Part shown: positions 40,041 through 50,596 of the stretch, in pieces
Layout of the letters: the number at the start of each line of letters is the position of its first letter
Position numbering within the stretch: the stretch's first letter is position 1
Assembly (NCBI RefSeq): GCF_000143085.1
Contig: NC_014315.1
Location: 1,115,001 to 1,179,000, forward strand
Reading direction: 5' to 3'
Length of the DNA stretch: 64,000 bases
DNA from: Nitrosococcus watsonii C-113
Lineage (GTDB): Bacteria; Pseudomonadota; Gammaproteobacteria; Nitrosococcales; Nitrosococcaceae
The notes under the pieces: generated by a model
Databases searched by the model: none
What the model was told of the DNA's origin: nothing
Seen by the model: only the letters and a program-made list of their open reading frames with translations
Made by a program: the position numbers and the translations under genes

Positions 40041-41498
40041 ATGATTTCTGGGCGACAGGCACTAGCCTTTATTGACAATACCCTTAATGAAGAACGGGCT
40101 AAAATAAACAAGGCTGGGCAGAGCATCGAAATGCTTAACGCCACGCAGGTAGAATACCAGCGGGAGGACGCCAAGGACTACCGTGAACTGGCAAAGATAC
40201 GAATAGATCTGCTAGCTGGCGGACAGTTGGTGGAGCACCTTAAGCGGACGGAACAGCATGTTCTGGCCCTGCTGAAAAACCGGGAGGCCGCAGCACGGGA
40301 ACTCAATGAACGCATCCAGGCTGCCGAAGGCGCGCGCGTGACCCTGGAAGCAAAACGCGCGGTCCAAGCCGATGAGGTGGACCAAGCTGTGGAGGCTGTG
40401 GACCAAGCCGAGGGGGACACCCAGAGGCGCCTAGACGCTGATCCAGACTACCAAGTCCAAAGGGAACGAACGCGAGAGGCGGCGCGCACTGCTAAACATG
40501 CCGATGAAAAGGCCACGCAAAGTGAGCAGGAAAGGATGCTGAAGAGTGAATCCTACCGTCATGATGCCCTGTTCATGTATCTATGGAAGCGCCAATACGG
40601 GCTGCCGGAATATAGCGCTAACGCCCTCATCCGCCAGCTTGACGGCAAGGTTGCGCGGCTGATCGGTTTTGCTGACGCTAGGGCCAACTATGAACGGCTA
40701 AACGAAATTCCGGTGCGGTTGCGGGAACATGCCGAAAGGCTCAAAGCAGTAGCGGAAGAGGCGTTTCAAGCACTTAAAATACTCGACACCAAGGCACAGA
40801 AGGCGGACGGTATTCCGGCGTTGGAACAAGCCTTAGCCCAGCAACAAAGTAAGCTTGATCACATTGATGCGCGTCTTGAGATTGGGCGGATAGAGTATCA
40901 GGAGCTGCTGGCGCGGAAGACAGCCTTCGCTACGGGTAACGATGAACACACGCGCAAGGCGGTAGCTTACCTTGCCGCGGAGTTTCAGCGGGACGATCTC
41001 ACGGAACTGCGCCGTGAAGCTTTGGCAACCCCTTTTCCGGAGGATGATCTTATCGTCAACCGCCTGCTCCAGCGCGACAATGAGCGCTGCCAGCTGGAAT
41101 CATCCCTCCAGGGTCTCAAGGAGACGCTGGAGCAGTACCGCAAACGTCTGGCGGAGCTTGAGTCGGTACAGGCCGAGTTCAAGCGCCACCGCTATGACCG
41201 TGCGGGCTCGTCTTTCCGTGACGGCGCCCTTGTTACCCTGATGCTTGGCAACTTTCTCAATGGCATGCTCGATCGACGGGCATTGTGGAAGTTGTTCCAG
41301 GAGCAGCAACGTTACCGGCCCGAACACAGCAACCCGACTTTCGGCTCGGGTGGCTTCGGCCACGGCAGCGTATGGGGTAGCAGTATCAGGGATGATCTGG
41401 GGGGCAGCTTTAGTAGCCGTGGAGGCGGAGGATTTCGCACCGGTGGTGGCTTTGGTGGTCGCGGCGGCGGAGGCTTCCGTACCGGCGGAGGATTTTAA
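40041..41498 (+). CDS. Coiled-coil protein with Gly/Phe/Arg-rich tail
   Basis: A 485-residue protein, mostly charged coiled coil (residues about 1-180 and 220-390), with a central segment DALFMYLWKRQYGLPEYSAN and a hydrophobic stretch GALVTLMLGNFLNGMLDRR before a low-complexity end. The tail from about residue 435 is rich in Gly, Phe, Ser and Arg, and contains the unit GGGGFRTGGGF twice. No catalytic motif is evident. It is probably a structural or scaffold partner of the preceding membrane protein. Its stop is three bases before the phoH-like start, whose ribosome site lies within the sequence for the Gly-rich tail. Confidence 0.82.
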   Translation: MISGRQALAFIDNTLNEERAKINKAGQSIEMLNATQVEYQREDAKDYRELAKIRIDLLAGGQLVEHLKRTEQHVLALLKNREAAARELNERIQAAEGARVTLEAKRAVQADEVDQAVEAVDQAEGDTQRRLDADPDYQVQRERTREAARTAKHADEKATQSEQERMLKSESYRHDALFMYLWKRQYGLPEYSANALIRQLDGKVARLIGFADARANYERLNEIPVRLREHAERLKAVAEEAFQALKILDTKAQKADGIPALEQALAQQQSKLDHIDARLEIGRIEYQELLARKTAFATGNDEHTRKAVAYLAAEFQRDDLTELRREALATPFPEDDLIVNRLLQRDNERCQLESSLQGLKETLEQYRKRLAELESVQAEFKRHRYDRAGSSFRDGALVTLMLGNFLNGMLDRRALWKLFQEQQRYRPEHSNPTFGSGGFGHGSVWGSSIRDDLGGSFSSRGGGGFRTGGGFGGRGGGGFRTGGGF

Positions 41499-41501
41499 AG
41501 G

Positions 41502-42923
41502 GTGAGCCAAACGTCTTCTGCTGATAAACGCCTTTTTGTCCTCGACACCAATGTGCTCATGCACGATCCCGCGGCTATTTTTCGTTTCCAGGAACATGAT
41601 ATTTATCTGCCCATGATTGTGCTAGAGGAATTGGATTCGGCCAAGAAGGGACTCTCGGAAGTCGCCCGCAATGTACGCCAGGCAACCCGTTTTTTAGATG
41701 ATTTGCTGGAGCAAATCGAATCCCCCGAGGAAATTAATCAGGGCCTCCCGCTGCCGGCTACCCTCCACTCCGGAAATGGGAGAACAGCAGAGATCAGTGG
41801 GCGCCTTTTTTTCCAGACCCACGCATTGAATGTCGACCTGCCGGAAGCCATGCCGGGCCAGAAGCCCGATAATAGCATTCTCGGCACTGCTATGGCTCTG
41901 CAGGAGGTGCACCCGGACCATACGGTCACCTTGGTCTCCAAGGATATTAATCTCCGTATTAAAGCCACTGTGTTGGGTATCCACGCCGAGGATTATTATA
42001 ACGATAAAGTTCTGGACGATGTGGATCTGCTCTATACTGGCAGTTTTGAGCTTCCCCACGATTTCTGGGGAACCCACGGGAAGGCCATGGATTCCTGGAA
42101 CGAACGGGGGCGTACTTTTTACCGAATTAAAGGCCCCCTGGTGGCGGAGTGGTATCCCAATCAGTGTCTTTATCCAGGAGAGGAGCACGGTTTCGAAGCC
42201 CTGGTACGCAGCCGGGAAAGCGATACCGCCGTTATTGAGCTGGCCCAGGATTATCGTTCTTCCCGCCATACGGTCTGGGGTATTTCCGCCCGGAACCGGG
42301 AGCAGAATTTCGCCCTTAATCTGCTTCTTGATCCAGAAATAGATTTTGTAACCCTCCTGGGAATGGCTGGGACTGGTAAGACTTTACTTACCCTGGCCGC
42401 CGGGCTTGCCCAAACCCTGGAAACCAAGCATTATCGGGAGATTATCATGACCCGGGTGACGGTTCCTCTTGGTGAGGACATTGGTTTTTTACCTGGCACG
42501 GAAGAAGAAAAAATGACCCCCTGGATGGGGGCGCTCATGGATAACCTGGAAGTGCTAGCCAAACCGGATATGGGTGGGGAATGGGCCCGGGCCGCTACCA
42601 ATGATTTGCTGCAAAATCGGATCAAGATCCGTTCTCTCAATTTTATGCGCGGGCGCACTTTTCTCAACAAATTTATTATTCTCGATGAGGCGCAAAATCT
42701 CACTTCCAAGCAAATGAAAACTTTGATCACCCGTGCCGGGCCTGGCACTAAAATTGTTTGCCTGGGTAACATCGCTCAGATCGATACGCCTTACCTAACG
42801 GAAACTACTTCCGGTTTGACCTATGTGGTCGATTACTTTAAAAACTGGGAGTACAGCGGTCATATTACTCTGCTGCGGGGGGAGCGCTCCCGCCTCGCTG
42901 ATTTTGCCTCCAGTGTGCTGTAG
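41502..42923 (+). CDS. PIN-PhoH family ATPase
   Basis: A 473-residue fusion of an N-terminal PIN nuclease-like domain (FVLDTNVLMHDP, IVLEELDSAKKG, LVSKDINLRIKA) and a C-terminal PhoH P-loop ATPase. Walker A is GMAGTGKTLLTLA near residue 290, Walker B FIILDEAQNLTS. Proteins of this type (often called PhoH2 or YlaK-like) are thought to act as RNA helicase-nucleases. The acidic PIN residues appear present. The start is a GTG with GGAGG about ten bases upstream, inside the end of the preceding gene, so it is likely the fourth gene of that operon. Confidence 0.93.
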   Translation: MSQTSSADKRLFVLDTNVLMHDPAAIFRFQEHDIYLPMIVLEELDSAKKGLSEVARNVRQATRFLDDLLEQIESPEEINQGLPLPATLHSGNGRTAEISGRLFFQTHALNVDLPEAMPGQKPDNSILGTAMALQEVHPDHTVTLVSKDINLRIKATVLGIHAEDYYNDKVLDDVDLLYTGSFELPHDFWGTHGKAMDSWNERGRTFYRIKGPLVAEWYPNQCLYPGEEHGFEALVRSRESDTAVIELAQDYRSSRHTVWGISARNREQNFALNLLLDPEIDFVTLLGMAGTGKTLLTLAAGLAQTLETKHYREIIMTRVTVPLGEDIGFLPGTEEEKMTPWMGALMDNLEVLAKPDMGGEWARAATNDLLQNRIKIRSLNFMRGRTFLNKFIILDEAQNLTSKQMKTLITRAGPGTKIVCLGNIAQIDTPYLTETTSGLTYVVDYFKNWEYSGHITLLRGERSRLADFASSVL

Positions 42924-43129
42924 CGAGAATTTACAAGGGCGCCTTAAGGCAAACTCGTCACCAGCCAGTGTATCCTTTCGAATTCCCGTAGTAATCAGAC
43001 AATATAATATCTTCCCGCCTTAGCATTAAAGTCATTAGATTGCTGGAACGGATGTTGTTGCTTGATATAGAGCTAATGGTAGGATCACTCATCGTAGTTG
43101 AGGAAACCAGAATCAGAATTCGACAATAG

Positions 43130-43609
43130 ATGATTAAAGATTCAGATATGCAGTACCTGCGACGCTGTGTAGAACTCGCAGCTAAGGCACTGGAATCGGG
43201 TGATGAGCCGTTCGGCTCTGTACTTGTTGCGGCGGACGGGAAGGTGCTTTTTGAGGACCGCAACCGGGTAGCCTCGGGCGATCGGACCCGTCATCCAGAG
43301 TTTGAAATTGCACGGTGGGCTGCGGCGAATATGTCCCCGGAGGCCAGAGTAGCAGCAACCGTCTACACCTCCGGCGAGCATTGTCCAATGTGTGCCGCAG
43401 CCCATGGCTGGGTCGGGCTCGGGCGTATCGTGTATGTAAGTTCCTCCGAGCAATTGGCAACATGGCTCACTGATCTCGGTGTTCCAGCACCTCCTGTGCG
43501 AACTCTGCCAATCCGCGAGGTTGTTCCCGGTGTAGCGGTAGAGGGTCCAGCTCCAAGCCTTGTCGAGCAGGTGCATGAGCTGCATCGTCGTTTCTATAAC
43601 TCGTCATAA
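43130..43609 (+). CDS. Nucleoside/guanine deaminase-like zinc enzyme
   Basis: A 159-residue CDA-fold deaminase. The zinc and catalytic residues are in RHPEFEIARWAA (H-P-E rather than the usual H-A-E) and SGEHCPMCAAAH (C-x-x-C). Overall pattern (EPFGSVLVAADGKVLFEDRN) resembles guanine deaminase GuaD and related nucleoside deaminases rather than tRNA-specific TadA; the substrate is unknown. The 206 bases before it contain no gene. It is isolated on the plus strand between phoH-like and gmk. Confidence 0.85.
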   Translation: MIKDSDMQYLRRCVELAAKALESGDEPFGSVLVAADGKVLFEDRNRVASGDRTRHPEFEIARWAAANMSPEARVAATVYTSGEHCPMCAAAHGWVGLGRIVYVSSSEQLATWLTDLGVPAPPVRTLPIREVVPGVAVEGPAPSLVEQVHELHRRFYNSS

Positions 43610-43928
43610 TGGGTGCCATCATTTAGCATTGAAAAACTTGAGTGCTTGTAGATGGGATTTTAAGCAGTAGCCTGCAAGTGGCTTACACCCATTCCGGGCC
43701 TATCGACCCTCCACGGATCGTGCAACGAGGGAACCGGTTTGAAGGTTGCTATGTTCTCCGTGAAGATGATGGATGGAGAATTCCGTGGCTTTCCGTTAAA
43801 GTAAGTGTGTTTGAGGTATAGAGAGGGCTTAGCGTTCACCTCAAATGCTCCGGGTTGGCCAGTTTGGCTGCTGAGTAGTTTTATGGATACCTTCTTTGCG
43901 TTTAAGGTTTTTCTAAAAATAACGAATT
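43610..43928. other. Gap upstream of gmk
   Basis: About 320 bases. A GTG-initiated 59-codon frame at 43642-43821 is open (includes DPPRIVQRGNRFEGCYVLR), but I recognise no family and see no good ribosome site, so it may be a relic. The gmk promoter is expected in the last 100 bases. Confidence 0.35.
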
Positions 43929-44540
43929 ATGTCTGGCAGCCTATTTATCGTTGCAGCTCCCTCCGGCGCTGGGAAAACCAGCTTGGTCAAGGCGCTGGCA
44001 GCCTCGATAGCCGATATTCGCCTTTCCATTTCTCATACAACCCGTCCTCCGCGGCCAGGAGAACGAGATGGAATGGATTATCACTTTGTTACCGAAGCCA
44101 TCTTTGAAACCATGCAGCGGGGAGGTGGTTTCTTAGAGCATGCCCAAGTGTTTGGACATCGCTACGGTACAGCCAAAAAAAGCGTGCTTCCGCTTTTGGC
44201 GCAAGGCTTGGATGTCATTCTCGAGATTGATTGGCAGGGAAGACGCCAGGTGCAAGCGCAATTTCCTCACTGTGTGAGCATCTTTATTTTGCCCCCTTCC
44301 CGGGAGACCCTAGAGCACAGGCTGCGCCTCCGGGGACAAGATACGGAAGCCGTGGTTGCCCGCCGGATGGGGGACGCGTGTGCCGAGATTTCTCACTATA
44401 ATGAGTTTGATTACCTGGTGGTCAATGATAACTTTGAGGTAGCATGTGCGGATTTGATGACTATTGTTCAAAGTCGGCGTTTGCTGCGTTTACGGCAAGA
44501 GAAAAAGTTAAAATCCCTATTAGGCGAGCTATTAGGGTGA
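43929..44540 (+). CDS. gmk: Guanylate kinase
   Basis: A 203-residue kinase making GDP from GMP. The P-loop is VAAPSGAGKTSLVKAL, the GMP-binding region SHTTRPPRPGERDGMDYHF, with GHRYGTAK and DVILEIDWQG following. It heads the classic gmk-rpoZ-spoT order, with rpoZ 120 bases downstream. Confidence 0.96.
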   Translation: MSGSLFIVAAPSGAGKTSLVKALAASIADIRLSISHTTRPPRPGERDGMDYHFVTEAIFETMQRGGGFLEHAQVFGHRYGTAKKSVLPLLAQGLDVILEIDWQGRRQVQAQFPHCVSIFILPPSRETLEHRLRLRGQDTEAVVARRMGDACAEISHYNEFDYLVVNDNFEVACADLMTIVQSRRLLRLRQEKKLKSLLGELLG

Positions 44541-44587
44541 AAATTTTCTTTGGGAAAAAAGTGCCTGTTTGGGAGATCTTTAAGCAT

Positions 44588-44593
44588 TATAAT
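44588..44593 (+). promoter_or_regulatory. Possible -10 element upstream of rpoZ
   Basis: A perfect TATAAT between gmk and rpoZ, 67 bases before the rpoZ ATG. No good -35 hexamer at 16-18 bases; suggests an internal promoter for rpoZ-spoT but is tentative. Confidence 0.3.
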
Positions 44594-44660
44594 AAGCATG
44601 GGAGCAAAATGCCTTTTGCTTAGTCTTATAGTTTAGAGCAACAGAGGAGAACGGCCAACC

Positions 44661-44921
44661 ATGGCGCGACTAACGGTTGAAGATTGCGTTGATAATATTA
44701 ATAATCGCTTTTTATTAGTTTTGGCAGCAGCTAAGCGGGCGCGGCAACTAGCCATGGGAGCCACGCCCACAGTGCCTTGGGATAATGATAAGCCTACAGT
44801 GGTCGCCTTGCGCGAAATTGCGGAAGGCCATATTGATGTAGGCGTTATGGATACGGCCAGCGCCCGGGAACATGCTGAAGAGTCGCACGTAAGCGAAGAA
44901 GAAGTGCGGGAGGAATCCTGA
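44661..44921 (+). CDS. rpoZ: RNA polymerase omega subunit
   Basis: An 86-residue protein with the family N-terminus [20 protein letters not shown], then [12 protein letters not shown] and [13 protein letters not shown]. Omega aids assembly of RNA polymerase and forms part of the ppGpp site, fitting its location directly before spoT. A GGAGA ribosome site precedes the ATG. Confidence 0.96.
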   Translation: MARLTVEDCVDNINNRFLLVLAAAKRARQLAMGATPTVPWDNDKPTVVALREIAEGHIDVGVMDTASAREHAEESHVSEEEVREES

Positions 44922-44986
44922 GTACTCCAACCCAAATTTTTGCTGATTCACCTCTTAAGGAGCCGCAGCTCTCCAAGAGCAGTGTT

Positions 44987-47116
44987 TTGCCAGCGCCTGG
45001 GAGTATCGATAGTCTTTGCACGAGTGTAGCGGACTATCTTGATTCGGGCTTGCAAAGTGAAATTCGGCGCGCCTATGATTTCGCCGCTGCCGCTCATGGA
45101 GAGCAGAAACGCCGCTCTGGCGAACCTTATATTACCCATCCCCTGGCAGTGGCGGGAATTATGGCGGAAATGCACATGGATCATCAGTGTGTCATGGCCG
45201 CCCTGCTGCATGATGTTTTAGAGGATACGGGCGCTACGAAGGCTGACCTGGCCCAATATTTTAGTGAGGAGGTTGCTGAGCTAGTGGATGGGGTCAGCAA
45301 GCTTGCCCAGATTAATGCTGCCTCCCGCGAGCATGCGCAAGCGGAGAATTTACGCAAGATGCTATTGGCTATGACTCGGGACATCCGGGTCATTCTGCTG
45401 AAATTGGCCGACCGCCTCCATAATATGCGCACATTGGGTTATGTAGCGCGGGAAAAGCAACGCCGTATTGCCCGCGAAACCTTGGAAATCTATGCGCCTA
45501 TTGCCAATCGCTTGGGAATGGACGGCATTCGCCGGGAGCTGCAAGATTTAGGCTTTCAAATGCTCTATCCGCTCCGTTATCGGGTTTTGGATGCGGCGGT
45601 CAGGCGGGCCCGGGGGAACCGCAAGGAAATCGTAAAGACTATTCAGGCTACGACTGCCCAAAGGCTAGCTCAAGAAGGGCCGGCAGGGCTGGTCGAAGGG
45701 CGAGAGAAAAGCCTTTATAGCCTCTATGTTAAGATGCGAGATAAACGCCATTCTCTTGCCGAAATAATGGATATTTATGCCCTTCGTATTACCGTGGACT
45801 CGGCGGATACGTGTTACCGTGCATTGGGAGTTATTCATAATCTTTACAAACCTGTTCCTGGTAAATTCAAGGATTATATAGCTATCCCCAAGGCCAATGG
45901 CTATCAGTCCTTGCATACTGTTTTGTTTGGCCCCCATGGCGTGCCGATTGAAGCCCAGATCCGGACACATGATATGGACCGGGTGGCGGAGGCAGGGATT
46001 GCTGCCCATTGGTTATATAAATCTGGTGGTGAACGGGCTCAACATCGGGCGCGGGTATGGCTTAAAGGTTTGCTGGAAATGCAGCAAAATGCGGGAGATT
46101 CCCTGGAATTTCTCGAGAATGTTAAAGTCGATCTATTCCCCGATGAAGTCTACGTGTTTACTCCCCGCGGTAAGATTATGATTCTGGTCCGGGGCGCCAC
46201 AGCAGTAGATTTTGCCTATGCGGTACACACGGATGTGGGTAATCGTTGCATTGCTGCTAAGATTGACCGACGGCTTGTGCCTTTATCCACTCCCCTTGAG
46301 AACGGGCAAAATATAGAAATTATCACCGCTCCCACAGCTCGGCCTAGCCCCTATTGGCTTAACTTTGTGGTGACTGGTAAAGCACGGGCCAGTATTCGGG
46401 GTTATCTTAAAAATTTAAAACGGGAGGAGTCGATCGAGCTAGGCTTACGCTTGCTGAATAGGCAGCTTTTGAGCTATTCCCTGACGTTGGATGATATCTT
46501 CCCGGATCGCCTGCAGTTTCTCCTTAAGGAATTCGGACTAGAAAATCTCGATCAGCTCCTGGAGGCCGTTGGGCTTGGCAACCGCCCCGCCTTGCTCGTT
46601 GCCCGGCGTTTGGTATCGGATCGGGAAGCAAAAGAAGAAGAAAAAAAACTGGAGGCTGGTGATTCCGCTCGGCAGCCCTTAAGAATTAAGGGAACCGAAG
46701 GAATGGTACTCACTTTTGCTAAATGTTGCCGTCCCATTCCAGGTGATCCTATTCGCGGTTTCGTCACTGCGGGGCGGGGGATCGTGATTCATACGGAGCG
46801 GTGTAAAAATCTGGCTGAATTCAGAGGCCGGCCTGAATGCTGGACCGAAGTGGAATGGGCCGAGGAGGTACAGGCCGAGTTTCCGGTGGAAATCCGGGTG
46901 GATGTAGAAAACCGCCGTGGTGTGCTTGCCACCGTGGCCGCCACCATCTCTGATACCAACACCAATATTGATAATGTCAGCCTCGATGATCAGGAGGGTA
47001 CTATCTGTAGCATTCTGTTTACCCTGGAAGTCCGGAGCCGTTACCAGCTAGCGCATATTATGCGGCGGCTCCGGACTCTCGATATGGTGCTGCGTATCGT
47101 TCGTGGCAAGCATTGA
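44987..47116 (+). CDS. spoT: Bifunctional (p)ppGpp synthetase/hydrolase SpoT
   Basis: A 709-residue enzyme from a TTG start. The HD hydrolase domain is intact ([31 protein letters not shown]), the synthetase domain has [18 protein letters not shown], then TGS ([19 protein letters not shown]), a zinc-finger/helical region with [13 protein letters not shown], and a C-terminal ACT domain. No ATG lies near the start; the frame stays open upstream to a CTG next to a GGAGG, so the true start may be further left than 44987. It belongs to the rpoZ-spoT-ridA-recG run. Confidence 0.95.
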   Translation: MPAPGSIDSLCTSVADYLDSGLQSEIRRAYDFAAAAHGEQKRRSGEPYITHPLAVAGIMAEMHMDHQCVMAALLHDVLEDTGATKADLAQYFSEEVAELVDGVSKLAQINAASREHAQAENLRKMLLAMTRDIRVILLKLADRLHNMRTLGYVAREKQRRIARETLEIYAPIANRLGMDGIRRELQDLGFQMLYPLRYRVLDAAVRRARGNRKEIVKTIQATTAQRLAQEGPAGLVEGREKSLYSLYVKMRDKRHSLAEIMDIYALRITVDSADTCYRALGVIHNLYKPVPGKFKDYIAIPKANGYQSLHTVLFGPHGVPIEAQIRTHDMDRVAEAGIAAHWLYKSGGERAQHRARVWLKGLLEMQQNAGDSLEFLENVKVDLFPDEVYVFTPRGKIMILVRGATAVDFAYAVHTDVGNRCIAAKIDRRLVPLSTPLENGQNIEIITAPTARPSPYWLNFVVTGKARASIRGYLKNLKREESIELGLRLLNRQLLSYSLTLDDIFPDRLQFLLKEFGLENLDQLLEAVGLGNRPALLVARRLVSDREAKEEEKKLEAGDSARQPLRIKGTEGMVLTFAKCCRPIPGDPIRGFVTAGRGIVIHTERCKNLAEFRGRPECWTEVEWAEEVQAEFPVEIRVDVENRRGVLATVAATISDTNTNIDNVSLDDQEGTICSILFTLEVRSRYQLAHIMRRLRTLDMVLRIVRGKH

Positions 47117-47142
47117 ATGATGATCCCTTGAAGGAGTCCCCC

Positions 47143-47529
47143 ATGTCCCGCAACGTGATCGAGACGGCTCATGCCCCCCGTGCTATTGGCACTTATTCTC
47201 AGGCGGTGAAGGTAGGTAAGGTTGTGTATCTTTCCGGCCAAATACCCCTGGTACCTAAGACGATGGAGTTGGTGGAAGGAAGCATGGAAGCCCAAATCCA
47301 GCAAGTTTTTGAGAATCTTAAAGCAGTCGTTGAAGCTGCGGGGGGTGATCTAGCCCAGATAGCAAAGTTAAATATTTACCTCACCGATTTAGCCCACTTT
47401 CCTCTCGTGAATACTACTATGGAAGGCTACTTCCAGCCTCCTTATCCTGCCCGTGCGGTTATCGGGGTGGCTGCTCTCCCCAAGGGTGCCGCGGTGGAAA
47501 TGGATGCCATTGTCCACCTTGACGAGTGA
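47143..47529 (+). CDS. ridA: RidA, reactive intermediate deaminase
   Basis: A 128-residue YjgF/RidA protein that hydrolyses reactive enamine/imine products of PLP enzymes. Characteristic segments are [39 protein letters not shown], and [21 protein letters not shown] with the conserved Arg of the active site. The ATG at 47143 has AAGGAG eight bases upstream; a start at 47113 also exists in frame but is less likely. It is 26 bases after spoT and overlaps recG. Confidence 0.95.
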   Translation: MSRNVIETAHAPRAIGTYSQAVKVGKVVYLSGQIPLVPKTMELVEGSMEAQIQQVFENLKAVVEAAGGDLAQIAKLNIYLTDLAHFPLVNTTMEGYFQPPYPARAVIGVAALPKGAAVEMDAIVHLDE

Positions 47530-49645
47530 AAAATCCAACTCTATTGAGAGTCGGGGTAGCCGCCACAGCCCCCTAACTTTAGCTACTCCAGTCACCACGC
47601 TCAAGGGCGTGGGCCCTAGTCTAGCTAATCGGCTAGCTAGGCTAGGGCTTTGTAAAGTCCAGGATTTGCTCTTCCATCTCCCTCAGCGTTACCAGGATCG
47701 CACCCGGGTAGCCCCCATTAGCCTCTTACAAAAAGGCAGGGAGGCATTGATCGAGGGAGAAATTCAGTTGTGTGAACTTCGCCCAGGGCGTCGCCAGTCC
47801 TTGCTCTGTTCTTTAAGCGATAGAACGGGAAAGATCTTTCTGCGTTTTTTTCATTTCTCGGCCTGGCAGCAAAACTTATTGACTCCGGGAGCGCGGGTAC
47901 GCTGCTTCGGTGAACCGCGGCAGGGCGCTGCGGGCCTAGAAATGGTCCATCCTGACTATCACCGTCTCTCGGAGGATAGGCCAGCGGTCACTGAGGCTTA
48001 TCTGACCCCTGTCTACCCTGTTACGGAAGGGTTGCGCCAATCCAGTTTGAGGGATCTTATTCAAGGGGTGCTTAAAGATCTGGGCGAAGAGGGAATCATT
48101 GATCATGTCCCGTCAGGGTTTCTAGCAGGGATTGGTTTGCCCACTTTAAGCGAGGCGCTTATGTATCTTCATCAGCCGCCGCCTGATGCTCCCTTGGACT
48201 TGCTTGCCGAGGGGAAACATCCCGTGCAGCAGCGGCTAGCTTTTGAAGAATTGCTGGCGCACCATTTAAGTCTACGGCAATTACGTTTACGAACCTCCTG
48301 TCTCCAGGCGCCACTTCTCTCCAGCGAAGGGCGGTTGCAACAACGCTTTTTGGCTACGCTTCCTTTTCCGTTGACGGCAGCCCAAAGCCAAGTCGCCCAA
48401 GAAATCTTGGCGGATATGGCCCAGGAATCGCCCATGCAGCGCCTACTTCAGGGGGATGTGGGTTCCGGTAAAACGGTAGTCGCTGCCCTGGCCATTTTGC
48501 AGGCGGTTGAGGCCGGATACCAAGCGGTGCTGATGGCTCCTACTGAGTTACTGGCGGAGCAGCATCTGCGCGTCTTGCAAGACTGGTTTTGCCCTTCTGA
48601 CATTAAGGTGGAATGGCTGGCTGCGAAAAGAACTGCAAAAGCGCGGCGGGAAAGTTTGGAGCGGCTCGAAGGTGGAGAAACAGCCGTTGCGGTGGGTACC
48701 CATGCGCTGTTTCAGGAGGGGGTCAATTTTCATAATCTAGGTTTAGTGGTAGTGGATGAGCAACACCGCTTTGGCGTTGAGCAGCGTTTGGCGCTGCGGG
48801 AGAAGGGTCGCTATGGCAATAGCTGCCCCCATCAATTGATTATGACTGCCACGCCTATCCCCCGTACCTTGGCCATGACGGCCTATGCCGATCTGGACAC
48901 GTCGGTGATTGACCAATTACCCCCCGGACGTATTCCTGTTGCTACTGCGGTAGCCTCGGACCGTCGCCGCGACGAGGTAGTGGCCAGAGTGCGCTGGGCC
49001 TGCAGAGCGGGCAGACAGGCCTATTGGGTTTGTACCCTGATTGAAGAATCCGATAGCTTACAGGCGCAGGCCGCGGAGGAATCAGCGGCGGAGCTTGCTG
49101 AGGCACTGCCTGAGTTACGCATCGGGCTTATTCATGGCCGGATGAAGACGCAGGAGAAAGAGCGCACCATGGCCGCCTTTAAATCAGGCATTCTTCATCT
49201 TTTGGTGGCCACTACGGTGATTGAGGTGGGGGTGGATGTTCCGAACGCCAGTTTGATGATCATCGAAAATGCCGAGCGCCTGGGGCTTTCTCAACTGCAT
49301 CAGTTGCGGGGGCGGGTTGGCCGCGGTGCGGCGGATAGCTATTGTGTACTGTTGTATCATGGACCGTTATCCGAGCTGAGCCGGGCACGGCTAGCTTGTT
49401 TGCGGGCGACTAACGATGGCTTTGAGATCGCACGCCGCGATCTTGAGCTTCGCGGTCCTGGCGAGGTACTAGGAACCCGCCAAACGGGTTTGCCCCAATA
49501 TCGGGTGGCTAATCTTATGCGGGACCAGGAGTTATTGGTAAGCGTAGGACAGGTAGCAGACCGATTTCAGCAGCGCTATCCTGCGCAAGTCGCTTCTTTA
49601 ATTAGTCGCTGGCTCGGGGAAGAAAACCGGTATGGGGAAGTGTAG
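47519..49645 (+). CDS. recG: ATP-dependent DNA helicase RecG
   Basis: A 708-residue branch-migration helicase for stalled forks. The N-terminal wedge/OB region begins [19 protein letters not shown]; helicase motifs include [15 protein letters not shown] (I), [14 protein letters not shown] (II), [12 protein letters not shown] (III), and QLRGRVGRG (VI). The only plausible starts are rare codons: the TTG at 47519 overlaps the end of ridA by 11 bases, consistent with translational coupling. The ORF is open further upstream inside ridA but has no conserved sequence there. Confidence 0.94.
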   Translation: MTSEKSNSIESRGSRHSPLTLATPVTTLKGVGPSLANRLARLGLCKVQDLLFHLPQRYQDRTRVAPISLLQKGREALIEGEIQLCELRPGRRQSLLCSLSDRTGKIFLRFFHFSAWQQNLLTPGARVRCFGEPRQGAAGLEMVHPDYHRLSEDRPAVTEAYLTPVYPVTEGLRQSSLRDLIQGVLKDLGEEGIIDHVPSGFLAGIGLPTLSEALMYLHQPPPDAPLDLLAEGKHPVQQRLAFEELLAHHLSLRQLRLRTSCLQAPLLSSEGRLQQRFLATLPFPLTAAQSQVAQEILADMAQESPMQRLLQGDVGSGKTVVAALAILQAVEAGYQAVLMAPTELLAEQHLRVLQDWFCPSDIKVEWLAAKRTAKARRESLERLEGGETAVAVGTHALFQEGVNFHNLGLVVVDEQHRFGVEQRLALREKGRYGNSCPHQLIMTATPIPRTLAMTAYADLDTSVIDQLPPGRIPVATAVASDRRRDEVVARVRWACRAGRQAYWVCTLIEESDSLQAQAAEESAAELAEALPELRIGLIHGRMKTQEKERTMAAFKSGILHLLVATTVIEVGVDVPNASLMIIENAERLGLSQLHQLRGRVGRGAADSYCVLLYHGPLSELSRARLACLRATNDGFEIARRDLELRGPGEVLGTRQTGLPQYRVANLMRDQELLVSVGQVADRFQQRYPAQVASLISRWLGEENRYGEV

Positions 49646-49682
49646 AAATCCTTAATTTTATTATGTTCTCTTATTTTCTATT

Positions 49683-50540
49683 ATGAAACAACGTCTTGTA
49701 ATATATGCTCAATTAATGCGGTTGGATCGTCCCGTGGGTATTTTTTTATTGTTATGGCCCACCTTGTGGGCTTTGTGGATTGCCAGCGCGGGCCAACCCG
49801 ATCCCAAAGTGTTGCTGGTATTTGTGGCCGGCGTAGCGCTTATGCGTTCTGCAGGATGCGTTATCAATGATTTTGCCGATCGCGCTTTCGATCCCCATGT
49901 AAAGCGCACGATTAACCGTCCTTTGGCTACGGGTAAGGTGCGTCCCCAAGAGGCTTTGCTTCTATTCGCGGGACTATGCCTCGTAGCCTTTGGACTAGTT
50001 CTGCTGCTTAATCCGCTGACGATAGGACTCTCTTTTGCTGGCGCTTTACTGGCTGCGACCTATCCTTTCATGAAGCGTTACACCCATTGGCCCCAGGCTT
50101 ACCTAGGGGCTGCTTTTGGTTGGGCGGTGCCCATGGCTTTTGCAGCTCAAACGGGAGCGGTGCCCCTTGTGGCGTGGCTGCTCTTTATGGCCACAGTATT
50201 GTGGGCGACAGTATATGACACTTTCTATGGCATGGTGGATCGAGAAGATGATCTACTCATTGGTGTTAAATCCACCGCTATCCTGTTTGGGGAGGATGAT
50301 TGGCTGATGACTACTCTCCTGCAAGGGGCGTTGCTGTTGCTCCTATTCTGGATAGGATATCGGGAAGAATTAGGGTTTTATTATTATTTTGGCTTAGTAA
50401 TTGCCGCAGGGTTGGCGGGTTATCAGCAGTATTTGCTTCGGAGTCGGGAACCAGCCCAATATTTCCGGGCATTTCTTAATAATAATGTTTTTGGAGCCGT
50501 TATATTCGGAGGAATCGTGCTTCATTATCTGACCGCGTAA
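49683..50540 (+). CDS. ubiA: 4-hydroxybenzoate octaprenyltransferase UbiA
   Basis: A 285-residue polytopic membrane prenyltransferase of ubiquinone synthesis with about eight or nine hydrophobic helices. The two aspartate-rich motifs that bind prenyl diphosphate through magnesium are [15 protein letters not shown] and [17 protein letters not shown]. The N-terminus [19 protein letters not shown] is typical. ubiC is not adjacent; recG lies 37 bases upstream. Confidence 0.95.
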   Translation: MKQRLVIYAQLMRLDRPVGIFLLLWPTLWALWIASAGQPDPKVLLVFVAGVALMRSAGCVINDFADRAFDPHVKRTINRPLATGKVRPQEALLLFAGLCLVAFGLVLLLNPLTIGLSFAGALLAATYPFMKRYTHWPQAYLGAAFGWAVPMAFAAQTGAVPLVAWLLFMATVLWATVYDTFYGMVDREDDLLIGVKSTAILFGEDDWLMTTLLQGALLLLLFWIGYREELGFYYYFGLVIAAGLAGYQQYLLRSREPAQYFRAFLNNNVFGAVIFGGIVLHYLTA

Positions 50541-50596
50541 GCTAGCGCATAACTCCTTTCTGCATAGGAAAAAACATCAATATTCCGGCTAGGTTG

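Noticed and set aside
40178-41182. Ser/Arg-rich minus-strand frames opposite the third operon gene
   Set aside because: Typical shadows of an Ala/Glu/Arg-rich coiled-coil gene.
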